A DNA stretch of 64,000 nt from CAITNM01 sp021298215 (GTDB lineage: Bacteria > Pseudomonadota > Alphaproteobacteria > Paracaedibacterales > CAITNM01). The translations under genes and the position numbers were made by a program. The stretch is taken from assembly GCA_046309815.1 (NCBI GenBank), contig JBKCOJ010000005.1:283872-347871 (forward strand), written 5' to 3'. This document shows positions 26,454-35,964 of the stretch, piece after piece (the stretch's first letter is position 1; each line of letters starts with the position of its first letter). Under the pieces are notes generated by a model, which was given only the letters and a program-made list of their open reading frames with translations, searched no databases and was not told where the DNA came from.

Positions 26454-27351
26454 TGCCGTCACCCCAGACAGATTTTTTTAATTGTTTATAGTCTTGATGG
26501 CTCTTACTAATGGTTGGCTCAATAATCTCACCCTTTCTGGTGCAAATTTTTAAGTTTATATGCCCTCCATGAATTCTGGGCGATGCTATTAGTCGTCCAA
26601 ATTCATCATGCATTTTTGATGTTTTTGAAAAAAACAAATAACTATAAGCTTCAAATTCAAATCCTCGCTGAGCATTTTTCAGTATTTTATGCTCTTTTGA
26701 ACGAGGAACATTGACTGAAAAATGACACCAATCTTTTTCTTTTAATGGGCAAGATTGGCTGTGATAACAAGGGCCTACAAGATAAGCATCCTTTTTTAAA
26801 AGCAAATAATCTCGTATTTTTAACAACTTTTGAAAATGTGCTGTGGTACCAGGCTCAACTATAAGCAAATGATTTGTTCGGCTCCAAACATCATCTAAAT
26901 GTTTTTTCCAATTATCCGATTCACCAAGAGAATAACTGAACACACCTAAATCAACTTTCTCGGGCAAAATATCTTGCTGAATAACATTTTTTGGGTAAAA
27001 ATGCTTTATAAATTGAGCTGCATAATCTTTTGCTTGTTTGTCTTGCTCTATTAAAAAGTATTCTATGTTTTCAAAATATTTACTTAAAGCAAGTGATGCT
27101 GTTCCTATTCCACAGCCCCAGTCCAAAACAGAATTAATTTCAAGCTCTTTTATATGCTCTCCAATCAGCTGCAGGCATACTTGATAAGTGGCTGGAAATC
27201 TCGTAAAAACGTATGCTTGGATTTGCTGTTTATCTTTATAACCTGTGCGTGTTCTTGTTCGATATCCATGCTGTAGTTCTTGAGAGCTAATCTTGAGATC
27301 TTTAATATTCCAGCCCAGATATTCATGCACATATTGTTGCAGAAAATTCAT
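26434..27351 (-). CDS. Rsm22-type methyltransferase-like protein
   Basis: The 305-residue protein resembles the mitochondrial/bacterial Rsm22 family (small-subunit rRNA methyltransferase-like proteins needed for mitoribosome assembly). The SAM motif VLDWGCGIGTASLAL is near residues 94-108. A Cys-rich stretch (GPCYHSQSCPLKEKDWCHF) near 190-208 matches the family's metal-binding cysteines. Known in mitochondria and alphaproteobacteria. It converges with lpdA, overlapping it by 20 bases. Confidence 0.75.
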   Translation of the reverse strand: MNFLQQYVHEYLGWNIKDLKISSQELQHGYRTRTRTGYKDKQQIQAYVFTRFPATYQVCLQLIGEHIKELEINSVLDWGCGIGTASLALSKYFENIEYFLIEQDKQAKDYAAQFIKHFYPKNVIQQDILPEKVDLGVFSYSLGESDNWKKHLDDVWSRTNHLLIVEPGTTAHFQKLLKIRDYLLLKKDAYLVGPCYHSQSCPLKEKDWCHFSVNVPRSKEHKILKNAQRGFEFEAYSYLFFSKTSKMHDEFGRLIASPRIHGGHINLKICTRKGEIIEPTISKSHQDYKQLKKSVWGDGIKNELH

Positions 27352-27353
27352 AT

Positions 27354-27378
27354 AAAAAAAGGAGGCTTAAGCCTCCTT
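27354..27378 (-). terminator. Rho-independent terminator
   Basis: A perfect inverted repeat (AAGGAGGCTTAAGCCTCCTT at 27359-27378) followed on the minus strand by a T-run ends the transcript of the His-rich protein gene at 27400. The same palindrome lies just upstream of the Rsm22-like gene start. Confidence 0.85.
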
Positions 27379-27399
27379 CTCCTTATTAAAAATTTTGGA

Positions 27400-27819
27400 T
27401 TAAGCAGCTGTCTTTGCAGAATCTTTAGATTCTTCAGCTTTTGCATCATGCACAGCTGCATCTGCTTTTTTGTCATCTTTTTTTGCGTCAGCTTTATGTG
27501 CAGCTGCATGTGCATCAGCAGCATGAGCGTGATGTGGTGCAGCAGCTTTGTGCTTAGGAGCTGCTTTTGGAGCGCAGCAAGCTGGCATTTCTATTGTAGC
27601 CATTGGGCCTTTCCAAGGAGTTTGCATTGCAGCTAAAGCTTTTGTGAATTTATTTGCTTCAGCACGATTTATATGAGCTACATGGTGCTCAGCTGCTGTT
27701 GGTGCTTCATGTTTAGCTTCTGGTGCAGCTGCATCTTTATGCTCAGCTTCTTTAGTTTCCTCAGCATAAGTTGTTGAAACAACAAGTGCTACAGCTAGTA
27801 ATTTCAATAATTCTTTCAT
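27400..27819 (-). CDS. Small exported Ala/His/Lys/Asp-rich protein
   Basis: The 139-residue protein has a signal peptide (residues 1-19, cleavage near TYA). The mature part is low complexity with about 12 His, including HHVAHI near 45-50 and a cluster at 90-108, plus a Cys-Cys pair at 81-82 and a Lys/Asp-rich tail. The His and Cys content could bind metal, but I recognise no family. It has its own terminator and a 175-base upstream gap, so it is probably monocistronic. Confidence 0.6.
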   Translation of the reverse strand: MKELLKLLAVALVVSTTYAEETKEAEHKDAAAPEAKHEAPTAAEHHVAHINRAEANKFTKALAAMQTPWKGPMATIEMPACCAPKAAPKHKAAAPHHAHAADAHAAAHKADAKKDDKKADAAVHDAKAEESKDSAKTAA

Positions 27820-27994
27820 AATTTAAAAACTCCACGGTTAAAAGGCTTACAGTTTTTCCACTGTACTTATAGAAAAATACTAACGTATAGGCTTTTTAAA
27901 GTCAGTGTAATTAAAATTATTGATAAATTTTTATTTTATCTGTGGTATTTTCGCGACGTACTATGTGATAGCTTTTTGGTTGGTAACGAAGCAC

Positions 27995-29077
27995 TTAAAA
28001 CTGATGACTTCTAATACGCATAGCAGTGCGAATAATTTCAGCAACAACCTTATAGTATTCCGGTGGGATTTGCTGATCTAAATTGACGCTGTCGTACAAA
28101 GATCTTGCTACCGGAGCATTTTCCACGATGGGTACTTTATGTTCTTTGGCTATATCACGTATTTTAAAAGCCAAAACATCTGCTCCTTTAGCAACAACAA
28201 GCGGAGCATCCATACTTTCTTCTGCCCATTGAAGAGCCACGGAAAAGTGAGTTGGGTTGGTAACGATAACTGTTGCTTGAGGTACTTTTTCAAGCATTCT
28301 TGTACGCGAACGATCTCGTTGAATTTCGCGAATGCGTGCCCGAACCTTAGGGTCACCTTCTTGCTCTTTAAATTCTTCTTTTTGTTCTTGTACGGTCATT
28401 TTTAGATTTTGCTTAAAGGTGTAATGCTGATACCAAAAATCAAACCCACTTACAAAAGCATATGCAATCAAGACGACAGCTAAATATTTAATGATTAGCT
28501 GATTAAGTGTTGTTAAGTATTCAAGAGGCGTAGCCCAAAGCCAGATTGTAAGCTTGTTTATGTGATCTTCAAAAATGAAATAAAATAAAAGCCCAAGAAA
28601 AATTATCTTTATAGTAGATTTTATCGTTTCTACTAAAGATTGCAGGCTAAAAACTCTTTTTATGCCTTGCATTATGGAAATATGAGACATTTTAGGTTCA
28701 ATAAGCTTTGAAGATATGGCCTTATAGCTTTGGCCTAATCCGACGGCAGTTGCTGCAAGCATAAGGGATAAAAAAGGTATCCAAAGTGTCTCTATTAATT
28801 TTAAAAATGTGTTTTTGAGTAGAAAGCTTAACTTGCTGATTGTGTCGATTTGCAGTTCTCCAGACATGCTAATAAAGCCGGAAAGAAAATCTAAGACACG
28901 TCTTAGGCACCAGGGTAATACCCAAGCACATACGCCTAAACAAGCAACGAGAAAAATAAAATTATTAAGATCTCTAGAGATAGGAGCTTGTCCTTTTTTA
29001 TAAGCATCTTCATAGCGTTTGGCGCTTGGATCGAGCGTTTTCTGTTCTTTATCTTGCTCTTGATTTTCTTCAGCCAT
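27995..29077 (-). CDS. flhB: Flagellar export gate protein FlhB
   Basis: The 360-residue protein has four membrane segments in the first half and a cytoplasmic domain with the self-cleaving NPTH motif at residues 274-277. FlhB switches export from hook to filament substrates after cleavage between Asn and Pro. The N-terminus has the TLDPSAKRYEDAYKKGQAPISRD pattern of the family. I chose the ATG at 29077, overlapping fliR by 8 bases, over an upstream TTG at 29083. It is the last gene of a fliQ-fliR-flhB run. Confidence 0.94.
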   Translation of the reverse strand: MAEENQEQDKEQKTLDPSAKRYEDAYKKGQAPISRDLNNFIFLVACLGVCAWVLPWCLRRVLDFLSGFISMSGELQIDTISKLSFLLKNTFLKLIETLWIPFLSLMLAATAVGLGQSYKAISSKLIEPKMSHISIMQGIKRVFSLQSLVETIKSTIKIIFLGLLFYFIFEDHINKLTIWLWATPLEYLTTLNQLIIKYLAVVLIAYAFVSGFDFWYQHYTFKQNLKMTVQEQKEEFKEQEGDPKVRARIREIQRDRSRTRMLEKVPQATVIVTNPTHFSVALQWAEESMDAPLVVAKGADVLAFKIRDIAKEHKVPIVENAPVARSLYDSVNLDQQIPPEYYKVVAEIIRTAMRIRSHQF

Positions 29078-29849
29078 GGGCAAATCCCATTACTGAATAA
29101 GCTGAAGTATTAATTTTCTCATAAAACAGCAGCATAGAGCCAAAACTAATCAACAAGACAAACCACCCAAGTAAAACTTGCAAAGACATGCCTAAGAAAA
29201 ATACCTGAATCTGGGGCACAAGTTTTCCTAATATTCCAAGGGCAAATTGTAAAACGGTATTAACTAATAGAAAAGGAATGCTTAGCTGAAACCCTGTACG
29301 TATTAAAATATCCGCTAGCTCTACAATTCCTTTAAAAAAATCATGTATCAGGGGCGACTTAAATGAAAACCAGTCAGGGGGTAGTTTTGAGTAAGTAACC
29401 AGCAAATTTTTGAATACCATGTGATGGCCATCTAGCACTAAAAAACTAGTTGTAGCAGCTAATGTTAAAAATACACTTACCACAGAACCATGATTAGCTT
29501 GGCTTGGATTGAAAACAGTGGCCGATGAAATACCAACAGAAAAGCCAATTATTTGTCCAGCAAAGTCCACAGCAGCAAGCGCAAATCGGGCAATGAGTCC
29601 TAAAAAGAATCCAATAGAGAATTCCCCAAGAAATCGGCAAAATGCCCAAGAAAGATTTTGTGATATTGAAAAGTATTCATCAGGGACGAGTGAATTAAAG
29701 GCTAAGGTTATGGCGAGGCAAGCAATGGCTCGGAATCTGCTTGATATTTCGACTTGACTCAAAAAAGGCATGCCCATTATGAGGCCAAATACTCGCGCAA
29801 AGACAAAAAAGAAATGATGGAGGTCAGTTAGCCATACTTCAAAGGGCAA
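29070..29849 (-). CDS. fliR: Flagellar export gate protein FliR
   Basis: The 259-residue protein is the FliR component of the type III export gate, with six hydrophobic segments and FFFVFARVFGLIMGMPFLS at the N-terminus, close to the family pattern. The start is a TTG at 29849 with an AGAGG site seven bases upstream; no ATG is available before the upstream stop in this frame. It overlaps fliQ by 11 bases, which favours coupled translation. Confidence 0.87.
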   Translation of the reverse strand: MPFEVWLTDLHHFFFVFARVFGLIMGMPFLSQVEISSRFRAIACLAITLAFNSLVPDEYFSISQNLSWAFCRFLGEFSIGFFLGLIARFALAAVDFAGQIIGFSVGISSATVFNPSQANHGSVVSVFLTLAATTSFLVLDGHHMVFKNLLVTYSKLPPDWFSFKSPLIHDFFKGIVELADILIRTGFQLSIPFLLVNTVLQFALGILGKLVPQIQVFFLGMSLQVLLGWFVLLISFGSMLLFYEKINTSAYSVMGFAHG

Positions 29850-30120
29850 CGCCAGCCTCTTTAATCATTATTAAATTAAAAAGGTCTTCAGCAAAATCTT
29901 GAAGGGACCCAAGCATGAAAGGCAATAATAAAACTAATAATCCAAAAACAGCTAACATTTTGGGAACAAATGTTAGAGTCTGTTCTTGAATTTGTGTAAG
30001 TGCTTGCAGCAAGGAAATAATAACGCCGACAGCTAGTGCAACAACCAAAATCGGCAAACTTAATTTTATGATCAATAATACCGCTTCTCTTAACATTAAA
30101 ATTGCTAAACCTTGATCCAT
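29839..30120 (-). CDS. fliQ: Flagellar export gate protein FliQ
   Basis: The 93-residue protein has two membrane segments and the FliQ-type pattern SLLQALTQIQEQTLTFVPKM. It is the first gene of the fliQ-fliR-flhB unit, divergent from rplU over a 118-base region. FliP, expected next to FliQ in most operons, is not in the window. Confidence 0.93.
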   Translation of the reverse strand: MDQGLAILMLREAVLLIIKLSLPILVVALAVGVIISLLQALTQIQEQTLTFVPKMLAVFGLLVLLLPFMLGSLQDFAEDLFNLIMIKEAGVAL

Positions 30121-30153
30121 AGAACCGTACTCTAAAATCGATATATAAAAATC

Positions 30154-30183
30154 TTGACATAAATAGGTAAATCGCGATAGATA
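30154..30183 (+). promoter_or_regulatory. Predicted sigma-70-type promoter for rplU
   Basis: TTGACA at 30154-30159 and TAGATA at 30178-30183 are separated by 18 bases. This lies 50-80 bases upstream of rplU on the plus strand and is the only good match to the consensus in the divergent gap. Not experimentally defined. Confidence 0.4.
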
Positions 30184-30238
30184 TTTTAGGTGCTATACAT
30201 TTTATTTGTGTAGAATAATTAATTATTAGAGAGATTCT

Positions 30239-30553
30239 ATGTTTGCAGTGATCAAAACCGGTGGAAAACAATACCGAGTAGAAGAAAATAACATTATTAA
30301 GATTGAAAAGTTGGAATCTGCTGAAGGCGAGAAAGTAGCTTTTGATCATGTATTGATGGTTGGCGATGAAAAGAAACCAACAATTGGCTCTCCTCTTGTT
30401 GCAGGTGCAAAGGTTGAAGCAGAAGTATTAAAGCAAATGCGTGATCGCAAAGTGATCGTGTTTAAGAAAAAGCGTCGTCAAAATTATCGTCGTAAGAAAG
30501 GCCATCGCCAACACTTAACGATTGTAAAGATTACAAAAATTATTGCAGGTTAA
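30239..30553 (+). CDS. rplU: 50S ribosomal protein L21
   Basis: The 104-residue protein matches L21, with FAVIKTGGKQYRVEE at the N-terminus and the C-terminal KKKRRQNYRRKKGHRQHLT RNA-binding region. L21 binds 23S rRNA next to L20. It is followed by rpmA after 22 bases, the standard rplU-rpmA pair, and then by obgE after a terminator. Confidence 0.97.
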   Translation: MFAVIKTGGKQYRVEENNIIKIEKLESAEGEKVAFDHVLMVGDEKKPTIGSPLVAGAKVEAEVLKQMRDRKVIVFKKKRRQNYRRKKGHRQHLTIVKITKIIAG

Positions 30554-30575
30554 CTTAGAATTAGGAGATTGATCC

Positions 30576-30833
30576 ATGGCAACGAAAAAAGCTGGTGGTA
30601 GTTCGCGAAATGGTCGCGATTCAGAGAGTAAACGACTAGGTGTGAAATGTTTTGGTGGACAGCATGTAATATCAGGAAACATTATTGTGCGTCAAAGAGG
30701 CACTAAGTTTCATCCTGGTCAAAATGTAGGTATGGGAAAAGATCATACAATATTTGCTACAGTAGAAGGAGTGGTCGAGTTTTCTAAAGGTCGATTAAAT
30801 CGTTCCTTTGTATCGGTTGTTCCAGTAGCATAG
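30576..30833 (+). CDS. rpmA: 50S ribosomal protein L27
   Basis: The 85-residue protein starts ATKKAGGSSRNGRDSESKRLGVKCFGG, the usual L27 N-terminus whose flexible tail reaches the peptidyl transferase centre. No N-terminal pro-sequence is present. AGGAG lies before the ATG. A terminator follows before obgE. Confidence 0.97.
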   Translation: MATKKAGGSSRNGRDSESKRLGVKCFGGQHVISGNIIVRQRGTKFHPGQNVGMGKDHTIFATVEGVVEFSKGRLNRSFVSVVPVA

Positions 30834-30854
30834 TTCTTTTTATACTATCTTGTG

Positions 30855-30884
30855 GCGCTTCGAGTTGCTCGAGGCGCTTTTTTT
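30855..30884 (+). terminator. Rho-independent terminator or attenuator between rpmA and obgE
   Basis: The stem GCGCTTCGAG with CTCGAGGCGC (ten pairs, one G-T) and a TTG loop is followed by seven T. It sits 12 bases before the obgE start, so it may limit read-through into obgE rather than stop all transcription. Confidence 0.85.
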
Positions 30885-30896
30885 ACAGGTTAAAAT

Positions 30897-31898
30897 ATGA
30901 AATTTCTTGATGAAGCAAAAATATTTATTAAATCCGGAGATGGAGGTAATGGCTGTCTCAGCTTTCGTCGCGAGAAATTTATCGAATATGGAGGACCTGA
31001 TGGGGGTAACGGTGGTAAGGGAGGAAGCATTATTGTTGAAACTTCCGATAATCTTAATACACTTATTGATTACAGGTACCAGCAACATTTTCGTAGTGCT
31101 AAGGGGCAAAATGGATCAGGAAGAAATCGTACAGGCCCCGATTCGCCTGATATTGTTTTAAAAGTTCCTGTTGGTACTCAAATTTTTGAAGAAGATAAAG
31201 AAACACTAATTATTGATCTTGATAAACCTGACATGCGTTACTGCCTTCTAAAAGGCGGAGATGGTGGGTTTGGTAATAATCATTATAAAACGGCAACAAA
31301 TCAAACGCCAAGGCGTGCTGATGCAGGGTGGCCAGGCGCAGAAAAATGGGTATGGTTACGTCTTAAGCTTATCGCGGATGTAGGTTTGATAGGGCTACCT
31401 AATGCAGGAAAATCGACCTTTTTGTCTGCTGTTTCTCGTGCACATCCTAAAATTGCTGACTACCCATTTACAACGTTGCACCCTCAATTGGGGGTTGTTT
31501 ATGCACATGAGAAGGAATTTGTTCTTGCGGATTTGCCCGGCCTCATTGAAAATGCTCATCTTGGGCATGGTCTAGGTCATCGTTTCTTAGGGCACATAGA
31601 ACGTTGCGGTGCGATGCTACATTTAATTGATGCCACGCAAGAAGATATTGCTGGGGCGTATAAAACCATCCGGCGTGAATTAGAGCTTTATTTAGAAAAC
31701 TTAGTAAATAAACCTAAGATTTTGGCTTTAAATAAAATTGACGCGCTTGATCAAGAAACAATTGATAGTAAGAAAAAAGAGTTAGAAGAGATCTCAGGAA
31801 AAAAAGTTTTTGTTATTTCTAGCGTAGCTAAAAAAGGTGTACATGATGTAGTTTCCGCCCTCATGCACATTGTGCGACCTAGTAGGGAAATTGACTGA
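30897..31898 (+). CDS. obgE: GTPase Obg/CgtA
   Basis: The 333-residue protein has the Gly-rich Obg fold at the N-terminus (residues about 1-155, with GGDGGNG and GGxGGNGGKGG stretches) and a G domain with Walker A GLPNAGKST, switch DLPG and NKID specificity motif. It acts in late 50S assembly and stress signalling. Length is typical. Its stop codon directly abuts the stop of the convergent methyltransferase gene at 31899. Confidence 0.96.
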   Translation: MKFLDEAKIFIKSGDGGNGCLSFRREKFIEYGGPDGGNGGKGGSIIVETSDNLNTLIDYRYQQHFRSAKGQNGSGRNRTGPDSPDIVLKVPVGTQIFEEDKETLIIDLDKPDMRYCLLKGGDGGFGNNHYKTATNQTPRRADAGWPGAEKWVWLRLKLIADVGLIGLPNAGKSTFLSAVSRAHPKIADYPFTTLHPQLGVVYAHEKEFVLADLPGLIENAHLGHGLGHRFLGHIERCGAMLHLIDATQEDIAGAYKTIRRELELYLENLVNKPKILALNKIDALDQETIDSKKKELEEISGKKVFVISSVAKKGVHDVVSALMHIVRPSREID

Positions 31899-32603
31899 TT
31901 AGGAAGTGCTTTGTGCTAAAATGACAGGACGTTGCTTTTCCAATTTTTTAATCGGAATTCCAGCATACACCCTCTTTATTGCTACAACTCCTACCAGACC
32001 ACTAAACTTTTGTAGAGTAGTTGATGCGATACGCTCAAATACCCAAGATGCTAAGTTCATAAACCATGTTGATGTTGGAAAAGAATAAAGCCCTCTGGTT
32101 GCGTCCGTGATAATAAAGTCATGCTTTTTAAGAATTGACGAAATCTGTGAAAGTGTATACGGATGCCCAAAACTAAAAGGTGTTTTTCCGCTGTGAATCC
32201 AAAAACTTCGTCGATTAGGAACAATCACAACTAAACGCCCTTCTGGACACAAACATCTATAACATTCTTGAAGAAGACCATCAGCATTTTGCGCATACTC
32301 TAAACCATGAACAATAATAATTTCATCAAAAAGGTGATCCGAAAAAGCCCACTCATTTTCATATGAGAGAGTTACACGTCCTCTATTATTATCTGGCCAA
32401 GCTAATGCACCAAAATGTGCATGCATGAGTAAAAATTCATTTTTATTTATGTTGCCATATGGAGCGCCAAATCCTACAAATAAAGTTCTTTTTCCTATAT
32501 TATTTTTTCGCAAGTAAGTAAGCATTTGTTTAATAATGCTTTTCACTTTTTCTGCCAAAGCGGATCTATAAAATTCTTTGAGATCAACAACGTCTATATT
32601 CAT
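31899..32603 (-). CDS. Class I SAM-dependent methyltransferase of unknown substrate
   Basis: The 234-residue protein has methyltransferase features (TLFVGFGAPYG strand, FDEIIIVHGLEYAQN and LCPEGRLVVIVPNR), typical of a group seen near cell-wall genes in alphaproteobacteria. Motif I (GFGAPYG) departs from the usual GxGxG, so it may bind SAM weakly or differently. It overlaps rodA by 4 bases and is the last gene of the cell-shape operon. Confidence 0.65.
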   Translation of the reverse strand: MNIDVVDLKEFYRSALAEKVKSIIKQMLTYLRKNNIGKRTLFVGFGAPYGNINKNEFLLMHAHFGALAWPDNNRGRVTLSYENEWAFSDHLFDEIIIVHGLEYAQNADGLLQECYRCLCPEGRLVVIVPNRRSFWIHSGKTPFSFGHPYTLSQISSILKKHDFIITDATRGLYSFPTSTWFMNLASWVFERIASTTLQKFSGLVGVVAIKRVYAGIPIKKLEKQRPVILAQSTS

Positions 32604-33700
32604 TTTTCAATATATTTTTTGGTGCCGGGAATTGAAATATTTGCAAGTACTCCCATGCTTAGCATTAAGGTGATCATGGCTGTCCCTCCATAAGACATAA
32701 ACGGTAATGGTACTCCTACTACAGGAAGTAAGCCCATCACCATGCTGATATTAATGAACACATACAAAAATAATGTGGTAGTAATTCCAATCGCTACAAG
32801 CTTGCTAAACTTGTGTCTTGCATGATCAGCTACAGTAAAACCCCATAGAAGCAGTATACTAAAAAGAACAATAACAATGATACAGCCAAATAAACCAAAC
32901 TCTTCTGCAAACATAGTAAAGATAAAATCGGTTTGTTTTTCCGGCAGAAAGTTCAAATGACTTTGGGTACCTTTTAGCCATCCTTTCCCAAAAAATCCTC
33001 CGGAGCCTAATGCGATTTTGGATTGTGAAATATGATATCCGGCATGAGCTGGGTCACTTTCTGGGTTTAAGAAAATGAGGATGCGTTTTTTTTGATAATC
33101 ATATAGAAAATTCCATAAAACAGGTATTGCGCAAACTACAGCACAAAATCCAGTTGCGAAAAACCACCAAGGTACACCGCTAACAAAAAATATAGAGAGG
33201 CCTGAGCTTAATAACAATATTGCGGTACCAAGGTCTGGCTGGCGCATAGCTAACAACACAGGGATAAAAATTAATAATAAAGGAAAAATAAGATTTTTAA
33301 GATGCCGAACTTCATCGACTTCTAAAAGGCTAAAGTGACGCGCTAAACATAAAATTAAGGCAACTCGCATCAATTCAGAAGGTTGCAAATTGAAAAAATA
33401 AAAATCAAGCCATCGTTGTGCTCCCATGCCTACAAATCCCAAAAATTCAACAAGAATAAGCATTATTAAAATAATGAGATATATTAAATAAGCATTTTGG
33501 ATCCACCAACGAAGGTCGCTCGCGACAATGACTCCAAAGATCATAACGCCTAAAATAAATCTTAAGAATTGTTTGGTAACCCAGGGATTAATGTTGCCAT
33601 TTGCTGCGGAAAATAAAGTTATAAGCCCAATAAAAACAATGGCCAAAATAACACCGATAATGGTGCGATTAACATAAAGTAAACGTCTAAAATTAAACAT
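32600..33700 (-). CDS. mrdB: Peptidoglycan glycosyltransferase RodA
   Basis: This SEDS-family protein polymerises glycan strands at the lateral wall together with PBP2. The 366 residues form about ten membrane segments, with the conserved QPDLGTAIL stretch, a PEKQTDFIFTMFAEEFG stretch and the C-terminal LPFMSYGGTAM motif. It overlaps mrdA by 8 bases at its start and the methyltransferase gene by 4 bases at its end. Confidence 0.95.
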   Translation of the reverse strand: MFNFRRLLYVNRTIIGVILAIVFIGLITLFSAANGNINPWVTKQFLRFILGVMIFGVIVASDLRWWIQNAYLIYLIILIMLILVEFLGFVGMGAQRWLDFYFFNLQPSELMRVALILCLARHFSLLEVDEVRHLKNLIFPLLLIFIPVLLAMRQPDLGTAILLLSSGLSIFFVSGVPWWFFATGFCAVVCAIPVLWNFLYDYQKKRILIFLNPESDPAHAGYHISQSKIALGSGGFFGKGWLKGTQSHLNFLPEKQTDFIFTMFAEEFGLFGCIIVIVLFSILLLWGFTVADHARHKFSKLVAIGITTTLFLYVFINISMVMGLLPVVGVPLPFMSYGGTAMITLMLSMGVLANISIPGTKKYIEK

Positions 33701-35495
33701 ATAAATGCCTTGCCGCGTTCAAAACTTCTCCCGCAACGGGGCCTGCAACTCCACCACCACTCTTGCCATGCTCAATAACTACACTTACCGCATGCTGAGG
33801 TTTTTCTATAGGAGCGTAGCCCACAAATATAGCATGATCTTTTAAGTGGTAAGGGAGATCTTTATAAGTTCCATCTGCTCGTTGTTGCATTGTTATGCGA
33901 CAAACTTGTGCGCTTCCTGATTTACCACCGAATGTCCAATCGTTTAACTTTAAATTTGCTCTGCTGGCCGTGCCTCTTGGATCATTTACACATTTATTCA
34001 TTGCTTGCTGAATCCATTCAAGCCAACTTGGATCTATGCCCTCTACAAATTTTTCTGGTATTTGATGGGAGTTTTTCTCAACTAAATAAGGAGTAAGAAT
34101 TTTTCCTCCATTTACAAGCATTGCAATCATTCGAACCATTTGCAACGGTGTACAGAGCACAACCCCTTGTCCGATTGAAATATTTAAAGCTTGTCCTTTT
34201 TGTTTGAAAAAACCTTTGCGAAATTTTGCCCACTCCAGACTTGGAATTAGTCCTTTCTTTTCGCCATCCAATTCAATGCCTGTTAATTGACCGAGATGAA
34301 AACGAGAAGCCATCTCGACCATTTTTAAAGCACCAATTTTTAGTGCCACATTATAAAAATACACATCACAAGATTCTGCGATTGCTTTTTCTAGGTTTAC
34401 GGTGCCGTGTCCGCCTCTATTCCATGTCCAGCAGTGAAAAGTATGTGATCCTAAATTAAAATGACCAGGACAAAATACCTGCGTATCTCTATCAATAGCT
34501 TTATCATATAAGCCTGCCAATGCTACCATCATCTTGAAAATTGATCCGGGAGCGTATTGTCCTGCCAATGGTTTATTGATAAGAGGATTGTCTTCGTGCG
34601 TTAAAAGGCTTTTCCAAACGTCTTTTTGAATGCCTTTTACAAAAAGATTACTGTCAAACCCTGGCTTTGAAACCATCGCTCTTATGGCGCCTGTATTGAC
34701 ATCCATCACCACTACGCTTGCATTGCGATGAGGCTCTAAAATTTGTATAATTTTTTCTTGCAGCTCAAAGTTAAGAGTTGTTTGCAAATCTTGCCCTATC
34801 TTCGGCGGAGTATTGTCTATAATCCGAACGATACGTCGTTTTGCATTTACTTCGACGCGCTGAAAACCAGGAGAGCCGCATAGACTATTTTCAAATGTTT
34901 TTTCTAATCCATTCTTGCCGATTCGTAAGCCTGGTATAGGGTCTAAGTTGTGCTCTGTTAAGTCCTTTTGTGATGCTTGCGCAACATAACCAATAGTATG
35001 GCATAAAATTTCTGGATACACATATTGTCGTATTTGTGATCTTTCGATTAGTAAACCAGGCAAGTCAGGGAGTTTTAGTTGTAGCGCTGCTATTTCATCC
35101 CAAGTTAGATTCTCTTTGATAATTGTGGCGATTTTCGATTGATGAGTAAGTTGATCTCTTAAATCTTTAATTTGTTTAGGGCTTAAGCTTAATATGGATT
35201 CTAGAATACCTAACTCTTCTTCAATGTTTAATTGTGGATAGGGGGTCATGAGGCATCTGTAAACATTTTGATTGATGGCTAATGGCTTTCCCACATTGTC
35301 AATAATTTGTCCTCTTGGTGCAGTGATAAAACGTGTTTGGATCCTATTACGATCTGCTAGTGTGCGGTAATGATCGCGGTTGAAAATTTGCAAGTGAACC
35401 AGACGCCCTAAAAGTCCAGTTATAAGGATGCTTTTACTCAATCCTAAAATAAAACTTCTTCGTTTAAAAATAGGCCCAAATTGTTCATTGATCAT
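33693..35495 (-). CDS. mrdA: Penicillin-binding protein 2
   Basis: The 600-residue class B PBP has an N-terminal membrane anchor (about residues 15-35), a dimerisation domain and a transpeptidase domain with SIFK (Ser318, Lys321), SCD at 375-377 and a KSG box near the C-terminus. It cross-links lateral peptidoglycan as part of the elongasome. Length is slightly shorter than E. coli PBP2 (633). It overlaps rodA by 8 bases and mreD by 11. Confidence 0.95.
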   Translation of the reverse strand: MINEQFGPIFKRRSFILGLSKSILITGLLGRLVHLQIFNRDHYRTLADRNRIQTRFITAPRGQIIDNVGKPLAINQNVYRCLMTPYPQLNIEEELGILESILSLSPKQIKDLRDQLTHQSKIATIIKENLTWDEIAALQLKLPDLPGLLIERSQIRQYVYPEILCHTIGYVAQASQKDLTEHNLDPIPGLRIGKNGLEKTFENSLCGSPGFQRVEVNAKRRIVRIIDNTPPKIGQDLQTTLNFELQEKIIQILEPHRNASVVVMDVNTGAIRAMVSKPGFDSNLFVKGIQKDVWKSLLTHEDNPLINKPLAGQYAPGSIFKMMVALAGLYDKAIDRDTQVFCPGHFNLGSHTFHCWTWNRGGHGTVNLEKAIAESCDVYFYNVALKIGALKMVEMASRFHLGQLTGIELDGEKKGLIPSLEWAKFRKGFFKQKGQALNISIGQGVVLCTPLQMVRMIAMLVNGGKILTPYLVEKNSHQIPEKFVEGIDPSWLEWIQQAMNKCVNDPRGTASRANLKLNDWTFGGKSGSAQVCRITMQQRADGTYKDLPYHLKDHAIFVGYAPIEKPQHAVSVVIEHGKSGGGVAGPVAGEVLNAARHLYV

Positions 35496-35964
35496 GGTGC
35501 TGCAAAAATTTAAAAATAAGCGGATATAATGAACCAGTAAGGAATACGCTTAAGATCACCATGAATGAAAATGCAATTTGCTGATTCAATAATAAATGTA
35601 ATGCATATTCAATTTGATTTGACAAAACCAAAACTCCTAAGAAAATAAGCCATCTTATATATTGATGATTTGTTTGAAGATAGCGCTTCTGAGTATGCAG
35701 TATAATAAATGTTACTAATGTTAGGAAGCTATGTAATCCAAAAGGCACATGAAAAATTCCATCCCAAAATATGCCAAACAGCATAAAAATCAATAAATCA
35801 CGGCGTTGGGGAGTGTACAAAACCCACCGATAGAAGACGATCAATGCAGTTTGTAAACGTAAACCCATTCCTTGAAATAAAATAAACACATCAAAAAAAT
35901 TACATATCGCAAAAAATGTAAAGCGCCGCAAAAAAGGGAGAAATCTATAGTACCAATGGATCAT
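35485..35964 (-). CDS. mreD: Rod-shape protein MreD
   Basis: The protein (159 residues from the chosen start) has about five hydrophobic segments and lies between mreC and mrdA, the standard place for mreD. Sequence conservation in this family is low; the FGIFWDGIFHVPFG stretch fits MreD. I chose the ATG at 35964 over an upstream TTG at 35985; both overlap the mreC end (20 or 41 bases). It would link MreC to the cytoplasmic face of the elongasome. Confidence 0.8.
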   Translation of the reverse strand: MIHWYYRFLPFLRRFTFFAICNFFDVFILFQGMGLRLQTALIVFYRWVLYTPQRRDLLIFMLFGIFWDGIFHVPFGLHSFLTLVTFIILHTQKRYLQTNHQYIRWLIFLGVLVLSNQIEYALHLLLNQQIAFSFMVILSVFLTGSLYPLIFKFLQHHDQ

